Numbered from the stretch's first letter, positions 1 to 8,136 are shown. The stretch: DNA of 64,000 bases from Pseudophaeobacter sp. EL27 (GCF_900313025.1 NZ_OMPQ01000005.1:1-64000), one strand, 5' to 3'. The notes: generated by a model from the sequence alone, not told the origin. Made by a program: numbers and translations.

Positions 1-90
1 TTGATATACAGCCGTTGATCCATCGAAACGAACCAAACCGCCCACATATCTCTTCAGTTATCATCAATGTCAAAGAGCAACACCAAAAGG
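1..90 (-). promoter_or_regulatory. Probable 16S rRNA operon leader with boxA (operon continues off the left edge)
   Basis: Read on the minus strand, 68-79 is TGCTCTTTGACA, which differs at one base from the E. coli rrn boxA TGCTCTTTAACA. It is followed by a stretch containing GAAGAGATATGTGGGCGGTTTGG, split here as GAAGAGATATG then TGGGCGGTTTGG, which I recall as typical of alphaproteobacterial pre-16S leaders. BoxA recruits the Nus antitermination complex on rRNA transcripts. The rRNA genes would lie left of base 1, transcribed leftward. A TATACT hexamer on the minus strand at 407-412 could be a -10 box, but no good -35 is correctly spaced. The assignment rests on boxA plus recalled leader similarity. 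Confidence 0.55.
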
Positions 91-170
91 CCAAAAACAA
101 GACCACTACGCCAATTCCTTAGCGCAACCGCCTCACATCATACCATCAGATGCCCCAGTCTCTCCTGAGC

Positions 171-346
171 GTCTCAACCGTCTTTCCGATCCGTCAGCAC
201 TGTCTTTCCAGTCCGTCAGCACTGTCTTTCCAGTCCGTCAGCACTGTCTTTCCAGTCCGTCAGCACTGTCTTTCCAGTCCGTCAGCACTGTCTTTCCAGT
301 CCGTCAGCACTGTCTTTCCAGTCCGTCAGCACCGTCTTTCCAGTGT
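171..346. repeat. 22-bp tandem repeat, about eight copies
   Basis: Seven units of GTCAGCACTGTCTTTCCAGTCC run head to tail from 193 to 346. The last unit carries three substitutions, and a degenerate eighth unit sits at 171-192. The five central copies are identical, which suggests recent expansion or homogenisation. There are no unique spacers, so this is a minisatellite and not a CRISPR array. Because 22 is not a multiple of three, the frame rotates between copies, which argues against coding. The array lies about 90 bp upstream of boxA of the leftward rRNA leader, within the presumed promoter or leader region. Confidence 0.9.
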
Positions 347-410
347 GTCAGCAGCGCCTCCGCCGCCCACCGTGCCGCGTCTCCGCTGCCGGTAGAGGGG
401 GTTCTAAGTA

Positions 411-604
411 TAACTCAAAACACCCGCAAGCCCTAAATTACAAAAATCAAAACTTTCTACAAAACAATTCACATAATCAAACAAATTCAACACCTTAACA
501 CAAATCAAAGCCAAACAAACCAACCATTCAAAACCACAATACCAACCCAAAGCACCGCCCCAACCCGACTCGCAACACTTACTCACAACATTACCCACAG
601 ACTC
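411..604. other. Non-coding stretch strongly depleted in G on the plus strand
   Basis: In 421-600 I count 8 G against 64 C on the plus strand, and the stretch is much richer in A/T than the surrounding genes. The minus strand is therefore G/T-rich. An open frame across it (404-598, minus) has no recognisable product and a composition unlike its neighbours, so I do not call it a gene. It lies upstream of the presumed leftward rRNA leader. Such skew can favour R-loops or bent DNA; that is inference. Confidence 0.7.
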
Positions 605-652
605 AAACCGAATAGGTGCGCTGGGAGTCGGTTCGAGTCACAGATGCGAGTC
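567..652. promoter_or_regulatory. Cluster of five GANTC (CcrM-type) sites inside an 8-bp inverted repeat
   Basis: GANTC sites occur at 567-571, 600-604, 625-629, 635-639 and 648-652. The outermost sites are part of an inverted repeat, GACTCGCA at 567-574 and TGCGAGTC at 645-652. In alphaproteobacteria, CcrM methylates GANTC and couples transcription to replication. Five sites in 86 bp is well above the roughly one per 256 bp expected for random sequence. The region lies between the ridA-like terminator and the G-poor stretch. A regulatory role is inference. Confidence 0.5.
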
Positions 653-690
653 GCAAACCTCATGTCTTAGGCCGCCTGATCACCCCAAAA

Positions 691-721
691 GGAAAAAGGC
701 CCGACCAGGGGTCGAGCCTTT
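691..721 (-). terminator. Intrinsic terminator of the RidA-family gene
   Basis: AAAGGC and GACC (695-706) pair with GGTC and GCCTTT (710-721) around a short loop, with a two-base internal bulge on each side. On the minus strand the stem is followed by a T tract (TTTTTCC). It sits 33 bp past the stop of the gene at 754-1104. Confidence 0.8.
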
Positions 722-753
722 GACTTAAGAACTGCCAGCGTCGCGCCCGCCCC

Positions 754-1104
754 TCAGGGCTTGGCAGCGGTCACGATGAACTCCACCAGGAATTCAGGCA
801 GCGCCAGCTTGGCCTCGCCACAGGCGCGCGCGGGCGCATGGCCTTCGGGCACCCAGGCATCCCAGACCGCGTTCATCTCTTCAAAGTCGGCCATATCGGC
901 CAGCCAGATGGTGGTCTGCAGGATTCGGGTCTTGTCCGAACCGACTTCTGCGAGCAGAGCGTCGATCTTGTCGAGGCAGTCCTGGGTCTGCTGTGCGACA
1001 CTTGCCCCTCTGGTGCCAACCTGACCGGCCAAATAAATGGTATCGCCATGCATGACGATCTGGCTCATACGGGCGCCGGTGTGGAGGCGGGTGATTTCAC
1101 TCAT
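754..1104 (-). CDS. RidA/YjgF family protein
   Basis: This 116-residue protein has the length and pattern of the RidA (YjgF/YER057c/UK114) family: an N-terminal strand with a GDTIYLAGQVG-type motif, the helix with Q/D-rich spacing, and a C-terminal PARACGEAKLALPEFLVE segment. RidA enzymes hydrolyse reactive enamines and imines made by PLP enzymes, using an arginine; the R in PARACGEA occupies that position. The C-terminal sequence departs from the classic RidA ending, so a related Rid subfamily is possible. The start ATG has an AGGAAG ribosome site just upstream. It appears monocistronic, with its own terminator. Confidence 0.85.
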   Translation of the reverse strand: MSEITRLHTGARMSQIVMHGDTIYLAGQVGTRGASVAQQTQDCLDKIDALLAEVGSDKTRILQTTIWLADMADFEEMNAVWDAWVPEGHAPARACGEAKLALPEFLVEFIVTAAKP

Positions 1105-1196
1105 AGTAGTCTTCCTGTTTGATTGAGAAATCCCGCCGCCAGAACTGGAGCGGGAGCATTTCTGTGAGGTGGGAACAAAGCCCCCTGCCTATTGTG

Positions 1197-1562
1197 TTAC
1201 TGCGACAGCAGCCAGGTGCCACTGGCAGATTTGCAGAACTTGCGAGACAGTTCGGACTGCGACGAACCGCCATTCGGGTAGGCCCGATGCTGGAGCGAGA
1301 TGCAGCCTCCCCGCTTGGAGGTGACCTTGACCACACCGTGAGAGCTGGTTTCCGGATTGTTCCATTTCACTGAGCTGCCAACCTTTACGCCAGCATGCTC
1401 ATATAGAGCCGCCTCTGCTGCCCGCATGGCATTAAAATCAGCAGGAGCCAGCGGCGATTGCGCCAGGATTTGGCTCAGAGGTTTGGCAGAAACCGGCATA
1501 GCAGCACATGCCGCAAACACAGCCAGAACAAGCGCGGGAAGAAAAGCAGCGGATTTGAACAT
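1197..1562 (-). CDS. Small secreted protein resembling the C-terminal domain of 17-kDa surface antigens
   Basis: This is a 121-residue protein. Residues 1-26 form a typical Sec signal peptide ending at SAKP (cleavage near AKA/AKP). The mature part has W-N-P-E-T, a short glycine-rich loop, two cysteines and a final G-T-W, the pattern seen in the C-terminal domain of RT0821/Lpp0805-type surface antigens, where a W.NP..G motif precedes an R.C...DG.W ending. The two cysteines could form a disulfide in the periplasm. It lies between RidA and the RpiR regulator on the same strand, without tight spacing. Function is unknown; the family link is by eye and tentative. Confidence 0.65.
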   Translation of the reverse strand: MFKSAAFLPALVLAVFAACAAMPVSAKPLSQILAQSPLAPADFNAMRAAEAALYEHAGVKVGSSVKWNNPETSSHGVVKVTSKRGGCISLQHRAYPNGGSSQSELSRKFCKSASGTWLLSQ

Positions 1563-1685
1563 GATATCTCAACCTAAATGGATCTTTGCAGAATACCCCA
1601 GTCGAATGAGAGGCAGACCTAAAGCAACATGGCGCAAGCCTTCCGCCCTGTCCATCCGACAAGGAGAAAATGCCCCCGAGATGCG

Positions 1686-2558
1686 TCAGGAGAACTTGCG
1701 AAACAGACGTGTGGTGTCAAAAAGCTCATCCAGGCGATCATAGCGATCCTTGGTCTTGTCCCAGCTCTCCTCCTGGGTGGCGGCAATCATCGCCTCCAAG
1801 AGCATCATGGTGGAAATATTGGAATCCCAGGCCGAGGGGATCTCAACCCAGCAGTTAAAGGCGTGCTCTGCCACCGCAGCTACCGGGCTGGCCCATTGAT
1901 CGGTGATCAGCACCACTTTGACACCGCGCTCAGCCGCCAGTTCGGCCAGGCGTTGCAGGTTGGTTTCATAGCGACGCACATCGAACATCAACAGGGTGTC
2001 ACCTGCCTCCATATCCAGCACGTAATGCGGCCAGGTGGCGGAAGACGAGGTCATATGAGTGACCCGCTGTCGGATTGCCTGGAAATGGGTAAAGGCATAA
2101 TCCGCCAGGGCGCGGGTAATGCGACCACCAACCACATAGAGACGCCCGTCGGTATTGGCGAGTTGGCGCACCGCCGCATCAAACTGCTCTGAATCGACAT
2201 TGGAGAAGGTCTGACCAAGGTTATCCGTCACCGCCTGGGAAAACCGGTTGAGCAAATGCCCCTCCGGCGCCTCGGACGCCCAGTTCTCCCGCCGCTGGGT
2301 TGGCCCCGAGACCTTGGCTTCCAGCTCTTTCAGCAAGGCCTGATGGAACTGCGGATAGCCCTTGAACCCCAGCTTCTGCACCATCCGCGCCACGGTGGGC
2401 GTAGAGACATCGGCATTGGAGGCCACAATAGTGATCGAAGCCAGCCCGGCCGCCGGATAATTCTCCAGCAGGGAATTGGCAAACTTACGCTCCGACTGGG
2501 TCAGGCTGGCATATTGATCCCGGATCAGCTCTCGCACGGTGAGCGGCGGTTTGGTCAA
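1686..2558 (-). CDS. MurR/RpiR family transcriptional regulator
   Basis: A 290-residue regulator. Residues 1-80 form an RpiR-type helix-turn-helix with LTQSERKFANSLLENYP and DVSTPTVARMVQKLGFKGYP. Residues about 125-260 form a SIS domain (YVVGGRITRALADY, GDTLLMFDVRRYETN), which in this family binds a phosphosugar or similar effector. The start is TTG, preceded by AAGGA at a spacing of seven; the only nearby ATG runs into a stop. It is divergent from the catabolic operon starting at 2717, so it is the natural candidate to control it. The ligand is unlikely to be predictable from the SIS domain alone. Confidence 0.88.
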   Translation of the reverse strand: MTKPPLTVRELIRDQYASLTQSERKFANSLLENYPAAGLASITIVASNADVSTPTVARMVQKLGFKGYPQFHQALLKELEAKVSGPTQRRENWASEAPEGHLLNRFSQAVTDNLGQTFSNVDSEQFDAAVRQLANTDGRLYVVGGRITRALADYAFTHFQAIRQRVTHMTSSSATWPHYVLDMEAGDTLLMFDVRRYETNLQRLAELAAERGVKVVLITDQWASPVAAVAEHAFNCWVEIPSAWDSNISTMMLLEAMIAATQEESWDKTKDRYDRLDELFDTTRLFRKFS

Positions 2559-2664
2559 GGTGACATCCTTCCTCGGGTGATCAAAAAACAGGCGACGGGA
2601 GGTAAGCTATAGCCGAAACGGCCCCATCATTACCAGCTTCGGAGAAATCTCTTCTGAAACTATA

Positions 2665-2700
2665 TTGACAGAATTATCCCTTCATGAAAAGATTTTTCCA
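2665..2700 (+). promoter_or_regulatory. Candidate promoter and RpiR operator for the TRAP/glutamyl operon
   Basis: A consensus -35 TTGACA lies at 2665-2670. Seventeen bases later is a weak -10 (AAAGAT, 2688-2693). Overlapping it is an imperfect palindrome TGAAAAGATTTTTCCA (2685-2700), similar in style to the A/T-rich GAAA...TTTC sites used by RpiR regulators. Its position between the regulator and the operon supports a role as operator. Confidence 0.4.
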
Positions 2701-2716
2701 AACTTGGGAGGAATGA

Positions 2717-3502
2717 ATGGTTTTGAGCGATTCCAATGCTCACTGCGAGGCTTATGAAGTGTTCAACGGCGCAGGCCGTGGGGGGGCTTTGATCCTGTGC
2801 GAGCATGCCAGTCACCATATCCCGCATCGCTATGGCGATCTGGGATTGGCAGAGGCGGATCGCCAGAGCCATGCAGCCTGGGATCCCGGCGCAAAGGCGG
2901 TGGCGCTTGCCCTTTCTGAAGCGCTGGATTCCCCGCTCATTGCCTCTCGCATTTCCCGGCTTGTCTATGATTGCAATCGCCCGCCAGAGGTGGCGTCAGC
3001 AATGCCGGTGAAATCCGAACTGATTGACGTGCCCGGCAATCGCGGCCTGAACGCCGAACAACGTGAAGAGCGCGTTCACACGTCCTATCAGCCCTTTATC
3101 AAGGCTGTCAGCCGGATGATCGAGGCCCGCAAGGCCGAGGGGCTGGAAACCGCCTTGATCACCATTCACAGCTTTACCCCCGTCTATTACGGCACCCCCC
3201 GCGCGGTAGAGATCGGCATTCTGCATGACGACGACACCCGGCTTGCGGATGCCATGCTGGAACAGGCCCCTGCCCTGTCGCCGCGCCGGGTGGAACGCAA
3301 TGAACCCTATGGGCCCGCAGATGGTGTCACCCATTCGTTGCAACTGCATGGTCTCAACAACGGGCTAGCCAATGTGATGATCGAGGTCCGCAACGATCTG
3401 CTGCGCAATCCACAAGAGGAAGCACAGATAGCGGATGAGCTTTTGACCCTGTTGCGCCCAGCGCTGGCAGCAGTGCAGCCAAAGGGAGGCCCAAGTGCCT
3501 AA
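2717..3502 (+). CDS. N-formylglutamate amidohydrolase family protein
   Basis: This 261-residue protein matches the FGase fold: CEHASHHIP at residues 28-36, the R-x-x-D-x-NRP signature at 81-89 (RLVYDCNRP), and H151 in TIHSFTP. Known members hydrolyse N-formylglutamate to glutamate and formate in histidine degradation and belong to a zinc-dependent amidohydrolase group. No hut genes are present here. It is the first gene of an operon with a TRAP transporter, a glutamine-synthetase-like ligase and two dehydrogenases, so hydrolysis of another N-acyl or gamma-glutamyl amide is plausible. The start ATG has GGGAGGA five bases upstream. It overlaps dctQ by eight bases, implying coupling. Confidence 0.85.
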   Translation: MVLSDSNAHCEAYEVFNGAGRGGALILCEHASHHIPHRYGDLGLAEADRQSHAAWDPGAKAVALALSEALDSPLIASRISRLVYDCNRPPEVASAMPVKSELIDVPGNRGLNAEQREERVHTSYQPFIKAVSRMIEARKAEGLETALITIHSFTPVYYGTPRAVEIGILHDDDTRLADAMLEQAPALSPRRVERNEPYGPADGVTHSLQLHGLNNGLANVMIEVRNDLLRNPQEEAQIADELLTLLRPALAAVQPKGGPSA

Positions 3503-4091
3503 AATAATTCTGCGCTATATTCGCGCCGTGGAGGCGATGAACCGGGTGATTGGCCGCTTTGCCATGTATCTCATCTTTGCCCTGATTGCGGTTCTCCTGT
3601 GGTCTTCGGTCTCAAAGACCTTTTTCAACCCTTCGCTTTGGACGCTGGAGATGGCCCAGTTCATCATGGTGGCCTATTACATCCTCGGCGGCCCCTATTC
3701 GATGCAGATGGGATCCAACGTGCGGATGGATCTGTTTTACGGCGGCTGGACCACCCGAACCAAAGCTTTCGTTGACGCCTTCACCGTGCTGTTCCTGATG
3801 GTCTACCTTGGCATTCTGCTCTACGGCGCGGTCAGTTCCATGGCCTATAGCCTCGGCTATTTTGGCCTCGAGCCTTTCTCCTTCTTTGGCGACATCATCG
3901 CCACCTTCTTTACCGAAGGCCCAAGTGCGGCCTGGGGCAAGCTTGGCTATATCGAGCGCAGCTCCACCGCCTGGCGCCCCTATCTGTGGCCGGTGAAATC
4001 CATTCTCTGCTTTGGCGTCTTCCTGATGCTGTTGCAGTGCCTAGCTGAATTGTTCCGCGATATCGGACGTCTTCGCGGAGTTGAAATCTGA
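3495..4091 (+). CDS. dctQ: TRAP transporter small permease (DctQ type)
   Basis: A 198-residue membrane protein with four predicted hydrophobic segments (about residues 18-40, 50-70, 85-120 and 165-190), as in DctQ. The W-T-L-E-M-A-Q pattern and the GSNVRMDLFY loop are typical of the family. DctQ pairs with DctM in the inner membrane to import carboxylates or other small organic anions using the sodium gradient. It has an insertion between helices 3 and 4 (about residues 125-160) that makes it slightly longer than the 160-180 typical for the family. It overlaps the preceding amidohydrolase by eight bases and the following dctM by one. Confidence 0.9.
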   Translation: MPKIILRYIRAVEAMNRVIGRFAMYLIFALIAVLLWSSVSKTFFNPSLWTLEMAQFIMVAYYILGGPYSMQMGSNVRMDLFYGGWTTRTKAFVDAFTVLFLMVYLGILLYGAVSSMAYSLGYFGLEPFSFFGDIIATFFTEGPSAAWGKLGYIERSSTAWRPYLWPVKSILCFGVFLMLLQCLAELFRDIGRLRGVEI

Positions 4092-5593
4092 TGCCTTATG
4101 AATTGATCGCCATTGTCATGTTTGCCGGCATGATGCTGATGCTGATGACCGGCCAGCGGGTCTTTGGTGCCATTGGCTTTGTCGGCGCAGTCGCTGGCAT
4201 GTTGCTCTGGGGCACTGGCGGGGTCGAGATTCCCTTTGCCGCCTCGATGAAGCTGATGAAATGGTATCCACTGCTGACCCTGCCGATGTTCATCTTCATG
4301 GGCTATGTGCTGTCTGAATCCAAAATTGCCGACGACCTCTACCGCATGTTCCATGTCTGGATGGGGCCTGTGCAGGGTGGCCTGGCCATTGGCACCATTG
4401 GTTTGATGGTGCTGGTCTCGGCCATGAACGGTCTGTCCGTTGCGGGTATGGCCATCGGCGCCACCATCGCTCTGCCCGAGCTGTTGCGCCGCGGCTATGA
4501 CAAGATTCTGGTGACCGGCACCATTCAGGCGGGTTCCTCCCTAGGCATTCTGGTGCCACCCTCGGTGGTGCTGGTGCTCTATGCGATGATCGCGCGCCAG
4601 CCTGTTGGCCAGTTGTGGTTGGCCGGCGTGGTGCCCGGCCTGCTGATGGCCACCATGTTCATCATCTACATCTATATCCGCGCCAAGATGCAGCCGCATC
4701 TGGGCCCAGCCATGACCCATGAAGAACTGGCAGAATATGATGAGATCAGCAGCCATCCGCTGCGCCTCAACTACATCGTCCTGGCTGGGATCGTGCTGGT
4801 GCCGCTGCTGGTCAAGCTGGATGTGATTGCGCCAAAATCTGCCATTGGCTTTGCCCTTGGTGCAGCCGCGCTGGCCTTTGTGACCCGCGCCATGCCGATG
4901 TTCTACCGCGATGTCTTTCTGAAGGAGAAACACCGACTGTTGTTTTCCGGTGTGCTGCCGCTGGCGATCTTTGCCACCATGATGGTGCCCTTTGTGAATG
5001 GCTGGACCTCGCTGGTCGAAAGCTCCGCCATTGGCGCCATGACCGCCTTTGTTGCCGCGATCCTGAAGGGACGCATGAACAAGGCGATCTTTGAAACCAC
5101 GGTGCGCTCGACCCTTGGCATCTCCTGCATGTTCATGTGGATCATCCTCGCCGCGCTTGGCTTTGGCGCCATCTTTGATGGCTTGGGTGCGGTGAAGGCG
5201 ATTGAGGATCTCTTTACTGCGCAGCTGGGATTGTCTCCCTGGATGATCCTGATCCTGATGCAGCTCAGCTTTATTGTGATGGGCACCTTTCTGGATGACA
5301 CCGCCATGCTGGTCATCGTGGCGCCGCTCTATGTGCCGCTGGTGGGCGCGCTTGGCTTTGATCTGATCTGGTACGGGGTGCTCTATACCATCACCACCCA
5401 GATCGCCTATATGACGCCGCCCTTCGGCTACAACCTCTTCCTGATGCGCGCCATGGCGCCGCCCGAGATCGGGCTCAAGGATATCTATATCTCCATCATC
5501 CCCTTTGCCGCCGTCATGGTGGTGGCCCTGGCCCTGATCATGGCTTTCCCACAGATCGCCCTGTGGCTGCCGGAACTGGTCTATGGCCGCTGA
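4091..5593 (+). CDS. dctM: TRAP transporter large permease (DctM type)
   Basis: A 500-residue protein with about 12 hydrophobic segments, the transport-path subunit of a TRAP system. Family features include the GQRVFGAIGFVGA start, the AGSSLGILVPPSVVLVLY hairpin loop, and TPPFGYNLFLMR near the C-terminus. It is longer than the ~430-residue standard DctM because of an extra segment near residues 200-280, as in the large-subunit subclass found with amino-acid-derived or keto-acid substrates. It begins at the last base of dctQ. A short hairpin follows at 5619-5633 before dctP. Confidence 0.92.
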   Translation: MPYELIAIVMFAGMMLMLMTGQRVFGAIGFVGAVAGMLLWGTGGVEIPFAASMKLMKWYPLLTLPMFIFMGYVLSESKIADDLYRMFHVWMGPVQGGLAIGTIGLMVLVSAMNGLSVAGMAIGATIALPELLRRGYDKILVTGTIQAGSSLGILVPPSVVLVLYAMIARQPVGQLWLAGVVPGLLMATMFIIYIYIRAKMQPHLGPAMTHEELAEYDEISSHPLRLNYIVLAGIVLVPLLVKLDVIAPKSAIGFALGAAALAFVTRAMPMFYRDVFLKEKHRLLFSGVLPLAIFATMMVPFVNGWTSLVESSAIGAMTAFVAAILKGRMNKAIFETTVRSTLGISCMFMWIILAALGFGAIFDGLGAVKAIEDLFTAQLGLSPWMILILMQLSFIVMGTFLDDTAMLVIVAPLYVPLVGALGFDLIWYGVLYTITTQIAYMTPPFGYNLFLMRAMAPPEIGLKDIYISIIPFAAVMVVALALIMAFPQIALWLPELVYGR

Positions 5594-5618
5594 TGGACCC
5601 CCAAATAACCCAAGAAGA

Positions 5619-5633
5619 GCCCCGCTCGGGGGC
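5619..5633 (+). other. Short intercistronic hairpin between dctM and dctP
   Basis: GCCCC (5619-5623) pairs with GGGGC (5629-5633) around a five-base loop. It lies in the 78-bp gap between the permease and the binding-protein gene. There is no T tract, so it is more likely an mRNA-stability or attenuation element than a full terminator. Confidence 0.5.
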
Positions 5634-5671
5634 CTGATTTCAAGACTGAAATTCAACAAGGAGTGAGAGTA

Positions 5672-6706
5672 ATGACAACAAGACGTAAGTTCCTGCAAAC
5701 CGCCGGTGTGGGGGCAATGGCCGCCCCATTGGCGACCCCAGCCCTGGCAAGCTCCACCATCAAATGGCGGATGCAGACCTATGCCGGTACCGCCCTGGCG
5801 GAACACGTGGTGAAACCCGCCATCGACATGTTCAACCAGATCGCCGGTGACCGCATGCAGATCGAGCTGTTCTACGCCGATCAGCTGGTCCCCACAGGTG
5901 AGCTGTTCCGCGCCATGCAGCGCGGCACCATCGACGCCGTACAGTCGGATGATGACTCGATGGCCTCGCCAACTGAAGTCACCGTCTTTGGCGGCTATTT
6001 CCCCTTCGGCTCGCGCTACTCGCTCGACGTGCCTGTGCTGTTCAACCAGTACGGCCTGAACGAGATCTGGGACGAAGAGTATTCCAAGGTTGGCGTCAAA
6101 CACATCTCGGCCGGTGCCTGGGATCCCTGCCACTTTGCCACCAAAGACCCTATCCGCAGCCTCGCGGATCTGAAGGGCAAGCGCATCTTCACCTTCCCAA
6201 CTGCGGGTCGTTTCCTCAGCCAGTTCGGCGTTGTGCCTGTCACCCTGCCTTGGGAAGACATCGAAGTCGCCCTGCAGACCGGCGAGCTGGACGGCGTTGC
6301 CTGGTCCGGCATCACTGAAGACTACACCGTTGGCTGGGCCGATGTGACCAACTACTTCCTGACCAACAACATCTCTGGCGCCTGGGCTGGGAGCTTCTTT
6401 GCCAACCAGGGCCGCTGGAACGAGCTGCCCGAAGATCTGCAGACCCTGTTCCGAGTCTGCTGTGACCAGTCGCACTACTATCGTCAGTGGTGGTACTGGG
6501 GTGGCGAAGCCTCCCTGCGGGTCAATGGCCCCAAGATGGAGCTCACCACAATTCCCGACGAAGAATGGGCCACCGTCGAAGGCGCTGCGGTTCAGTTCTG
6601 GGATGAAATCGCTGCCGAAAGCCCCACCAAGGCCAAGGTTGTCGAGATCTTCAAGAAGTATAATGCTGACATGCAAAAAGCCGGTCGCCCCTACCGCTAC
6701 GGCTAA
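5672..6706 (+). CDS. dctP: TRAP transporter substrate-binding protein (DctP type), Tat-exported
   Basis: A 344-residue periplasmic binding protein. The start is placed at the ATG at 5672, with AAGGAG eight bases upstream; a GTG three codons earlier overlaps that site. The N-terminus TTRRKFLQTAGVGAM is a twin-arginine signal with cleavage after ALA near residue 26. The mature chain has the DctP/TAXI-like arrangement, including FPTAGRFLSQFG and the conserved arginine region used for carboxylate binding in DctP proteins (near residues 170-185). The ligand is unknown; the operon suggests an amino alcohol or its acid derivative. It is followed by a GC-rich hairpin. Confidence 0.9.
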   Translation: MTTRRKFLQTAGVGAMAAPLATPALASSTIKWRMQTYAGTALAEHVVKPAIDMFNQIAGDRMQIELFYADQLVPTGELFRAMQRGTIDAVQSDDDSMASPTEVTVFGGYFPFGSRYSLDVPVLFNQYGLNEIWDEEYSKVGVKHISAGAWDPCHFATKDPIRSLADLKGKRIFTFPTAGRFLSQFGVVPVTLPWEDIEVALQTGELDGVAWSGITEDYTVGWADVTNYFLTNNISGAWAGSFFANQGRWNELPEDLQTLFRVCCDQSHYYRQWWYWGGEASLRVNGPKMELTTIPDEEWATVEGAAVQFWDEIAAESPTKAKVVEIFKKYNADMQKAGRPYRYG

Positions 6707-6713
6707 ACCAATC

Positions 6714-6740
6714 TGCTCCGGCGCGGCCTGCGCCGGGGCA
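6714..6740 (+). other. GC-rich intercistronic hairpin after dctP
   Basis: TGCTCCGGCGC (6714-6724) pairs with GCGCCGGGGCA (6730-6740), an 11-bp stem with one G-U pair and a five-base loop. No T tract follows. Such stems after binding-protein genes often protect the upstream message and reduce read-through to enzyme genes. Confidence 0.6.
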
Positions 6741-6765
6741 CCCTATCTGTACAGGAAAATGCCCC

Positions 6766-8127
6766 ATGACTGGTGTACTGACTTTTGACGATCTGAAAGC
6801 CCAAGTTGCCGCTGGCGACGTTGATACCGTGCTGGTCTGCCTTGTGGACATGCAGGGTCGCCTGATGGGCAAGCGCTTTCACGCCGGGCATTTTGTTGCT
6901 GGCGCCTATGAGGAAACCCATTGCTGCAACTACCTGCTGGCCACTGACCTCGAGATGGCAACGCCCGATGGCTTTGCCTCGACCAGCTGGGAATCGGGCT
7001 ATGGCGACTATGTGATGAAGCCGGACCTGACCACCCTGCGCGCCCTGCCCTGGCTCGAAGGCACGGTGATGGTGCTCTGTGATGTGCTGGATCATCACCA
7101 CCACGAAGAGGTCCCCCACAGCCCCCGCGCCATTCTGAAGAAACAGATCCGCCGTCTGGACACGCTTGGCTTTGACGCCATGACCGCGACCGAGCTGGAG
7201 TTTTTCCTGTTTGAGAAAAGCTTTGACGAAATCCGCAAAGCGGAATTCCGCGATTTGCAGCCCATTTCGGGCTATAACGAAGACTACCACATCCTGCAGA
7301 CCACCAAGGAAGAGCATGTGATGCGCCCGCTGCGCAATCACCTGTGGAACGCGGGCATCCCGGTGGAATGTACCAAGGGGGAAGCCGAGACGGGCCAGGA
7401 AGAGCTGAACATCAAATACGGCCGCGCCCAGGATACCGCCGACTTCCACACCATTGCCAAACATGCCACCAAAGAGATCGCCTGGCAGCAGGGCCACGCG
7501 GTGACCTTCCTGCCCAAATGGCACCACGACAAGGTTGGCTCCTCCTCTCACGTACATCAGTCGCTGTGGAAAGACGGCAAGCCTGCCTTCTATGACGCTG
7601 AGGATGCGCTTGGCATGTCACCGCTGATGAAAAACTACATGGCCGGCCTGCTGAAATATGCGCCCGATTACACCTATTTCATGGCGCCCTATATCAACAG
7701 CTACAAGCGCTTCATGAAGGGCACCTTTGCCCCGACCCGCATCATCTGGTCGGTGGACAACCGCACCGCCGGCTACCGTCTCTGTGGTGCTGGCAGCAAA
7801 TCAATCCGGGTGGAATGCCGTATTCCGGGGTCGGATATGAACCCCTACCTGGCGATGGCCGCCATGCTGGCCGCCGGGATTGCCGGTATTGAGGAAGGGC
7901 TGGAGCTGCAGCCCCCTGCCAGCGGTGATGTCTATCAGGGCGACAGTGGCATGATCCCTGAAACCCTGCGCCAGGCGCGTCTGAGCCTGAAAGGCTCTGA
8001 CATGTTGCGCGCCGCCATGGGAGACGATGTGGTGGATCACTATACCCGCGCAGCCGAGGTTGAGATCGAAGATTTTGACCGCGTGGTCACCGACTATGAA
8101 ATCGCCCGAGGGTTTGAGCGCGCCTGA
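6766..8127 (+). CDS. Glutamine synthetase family protein (probable gamma-glutamyl-amine ligase)
   Basis: A 453-residue member of the glutamine synthetase superfamily. Visible active-site features: ELEFF at 143-147, GSSSHVHQS at 258-266, NRTAGYR at 332-338, and RVECRIPGSDMNPY at 348-361. The N-terminal beta-grasp domain is short and there is no adenylylation-type Tyr context, as in PuuA, IpuC, GlnA3/GlnA4 and related gamma-glutamyl-amide ligases. These join glutamate to a primary amine with ATP. The neighbouring Fe-alcohol and aldehyde dehydrogenases fit a substrate with a hydroxyl group. A natural H-rich run occurs at 110-113. The start ATG follows AGGAAAA. Confidence 0.85.
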   Translation: MTGVLTFDDLKAQVAAGDVDTVLVCLVDMQGRLMGKRFHAGHFVAGAYEETHCCNYLLATDLEMATPDGFASTSWESGYGDYVMKPDLTTLRALPWLEGTVMVLCDVLDHHHHEEVPHSPRAILKKQIRRLDTLGFDAMTATELEFFLFEKSFDEIRKAEFRDLQPISGYNEDYHILQTTKEEHVMRPLRNHLWNAGIPVECTKGEAETGQEELNIKYGRAQDTADFHTIAKHATKEIAWQQGHAVTFLPKWHHDKVGSSSHVHQSLWKDGKPAFYDAEDALGMSPLMKNYMAGLLKYAPDYTYFMAPYINSYKRFMKGTFAPTRIIWSVDNRTAGYRLCGAGSKSIRVECRIPGSDMNPYLAMAAMLAAGIAGIEEGLELQPPASGDVYQGDSGMIPETLRQARLSLKGSDMLRAAMGDDVVDHYTRAAEVEIEDFDRVVTDYEIARGFERA

Positions 8128-8136
8128 CGGCACGCG

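Noticed and set aside
171-346. CRISPR array
   Set aside because: The 22-bp units are directly adjacent without unique spacers, and no cas genes are present.
404-598. A 64-residue open frame in the G-poor spacer
   Set aside because: Its composition (W, C, V, F-rich) follows the skew of the DNA, there is no ribosome site, and it matches no family.
567-660. A tRNA gene, suggested by GGTTCGAGTC and a pair of complementary 8-base ends
   Set aside because: The T-loop-like stretch is not flanked by a complementary stem, and D-arm and anticodon stems are absent.
4541-6676. A 711-codon open frame on the minus strand across dctM and dctP
   Set aside because: It is antisense to two clear transporter genes and its predicted sequence is low complexity (H, G, D-rich), with no family match.
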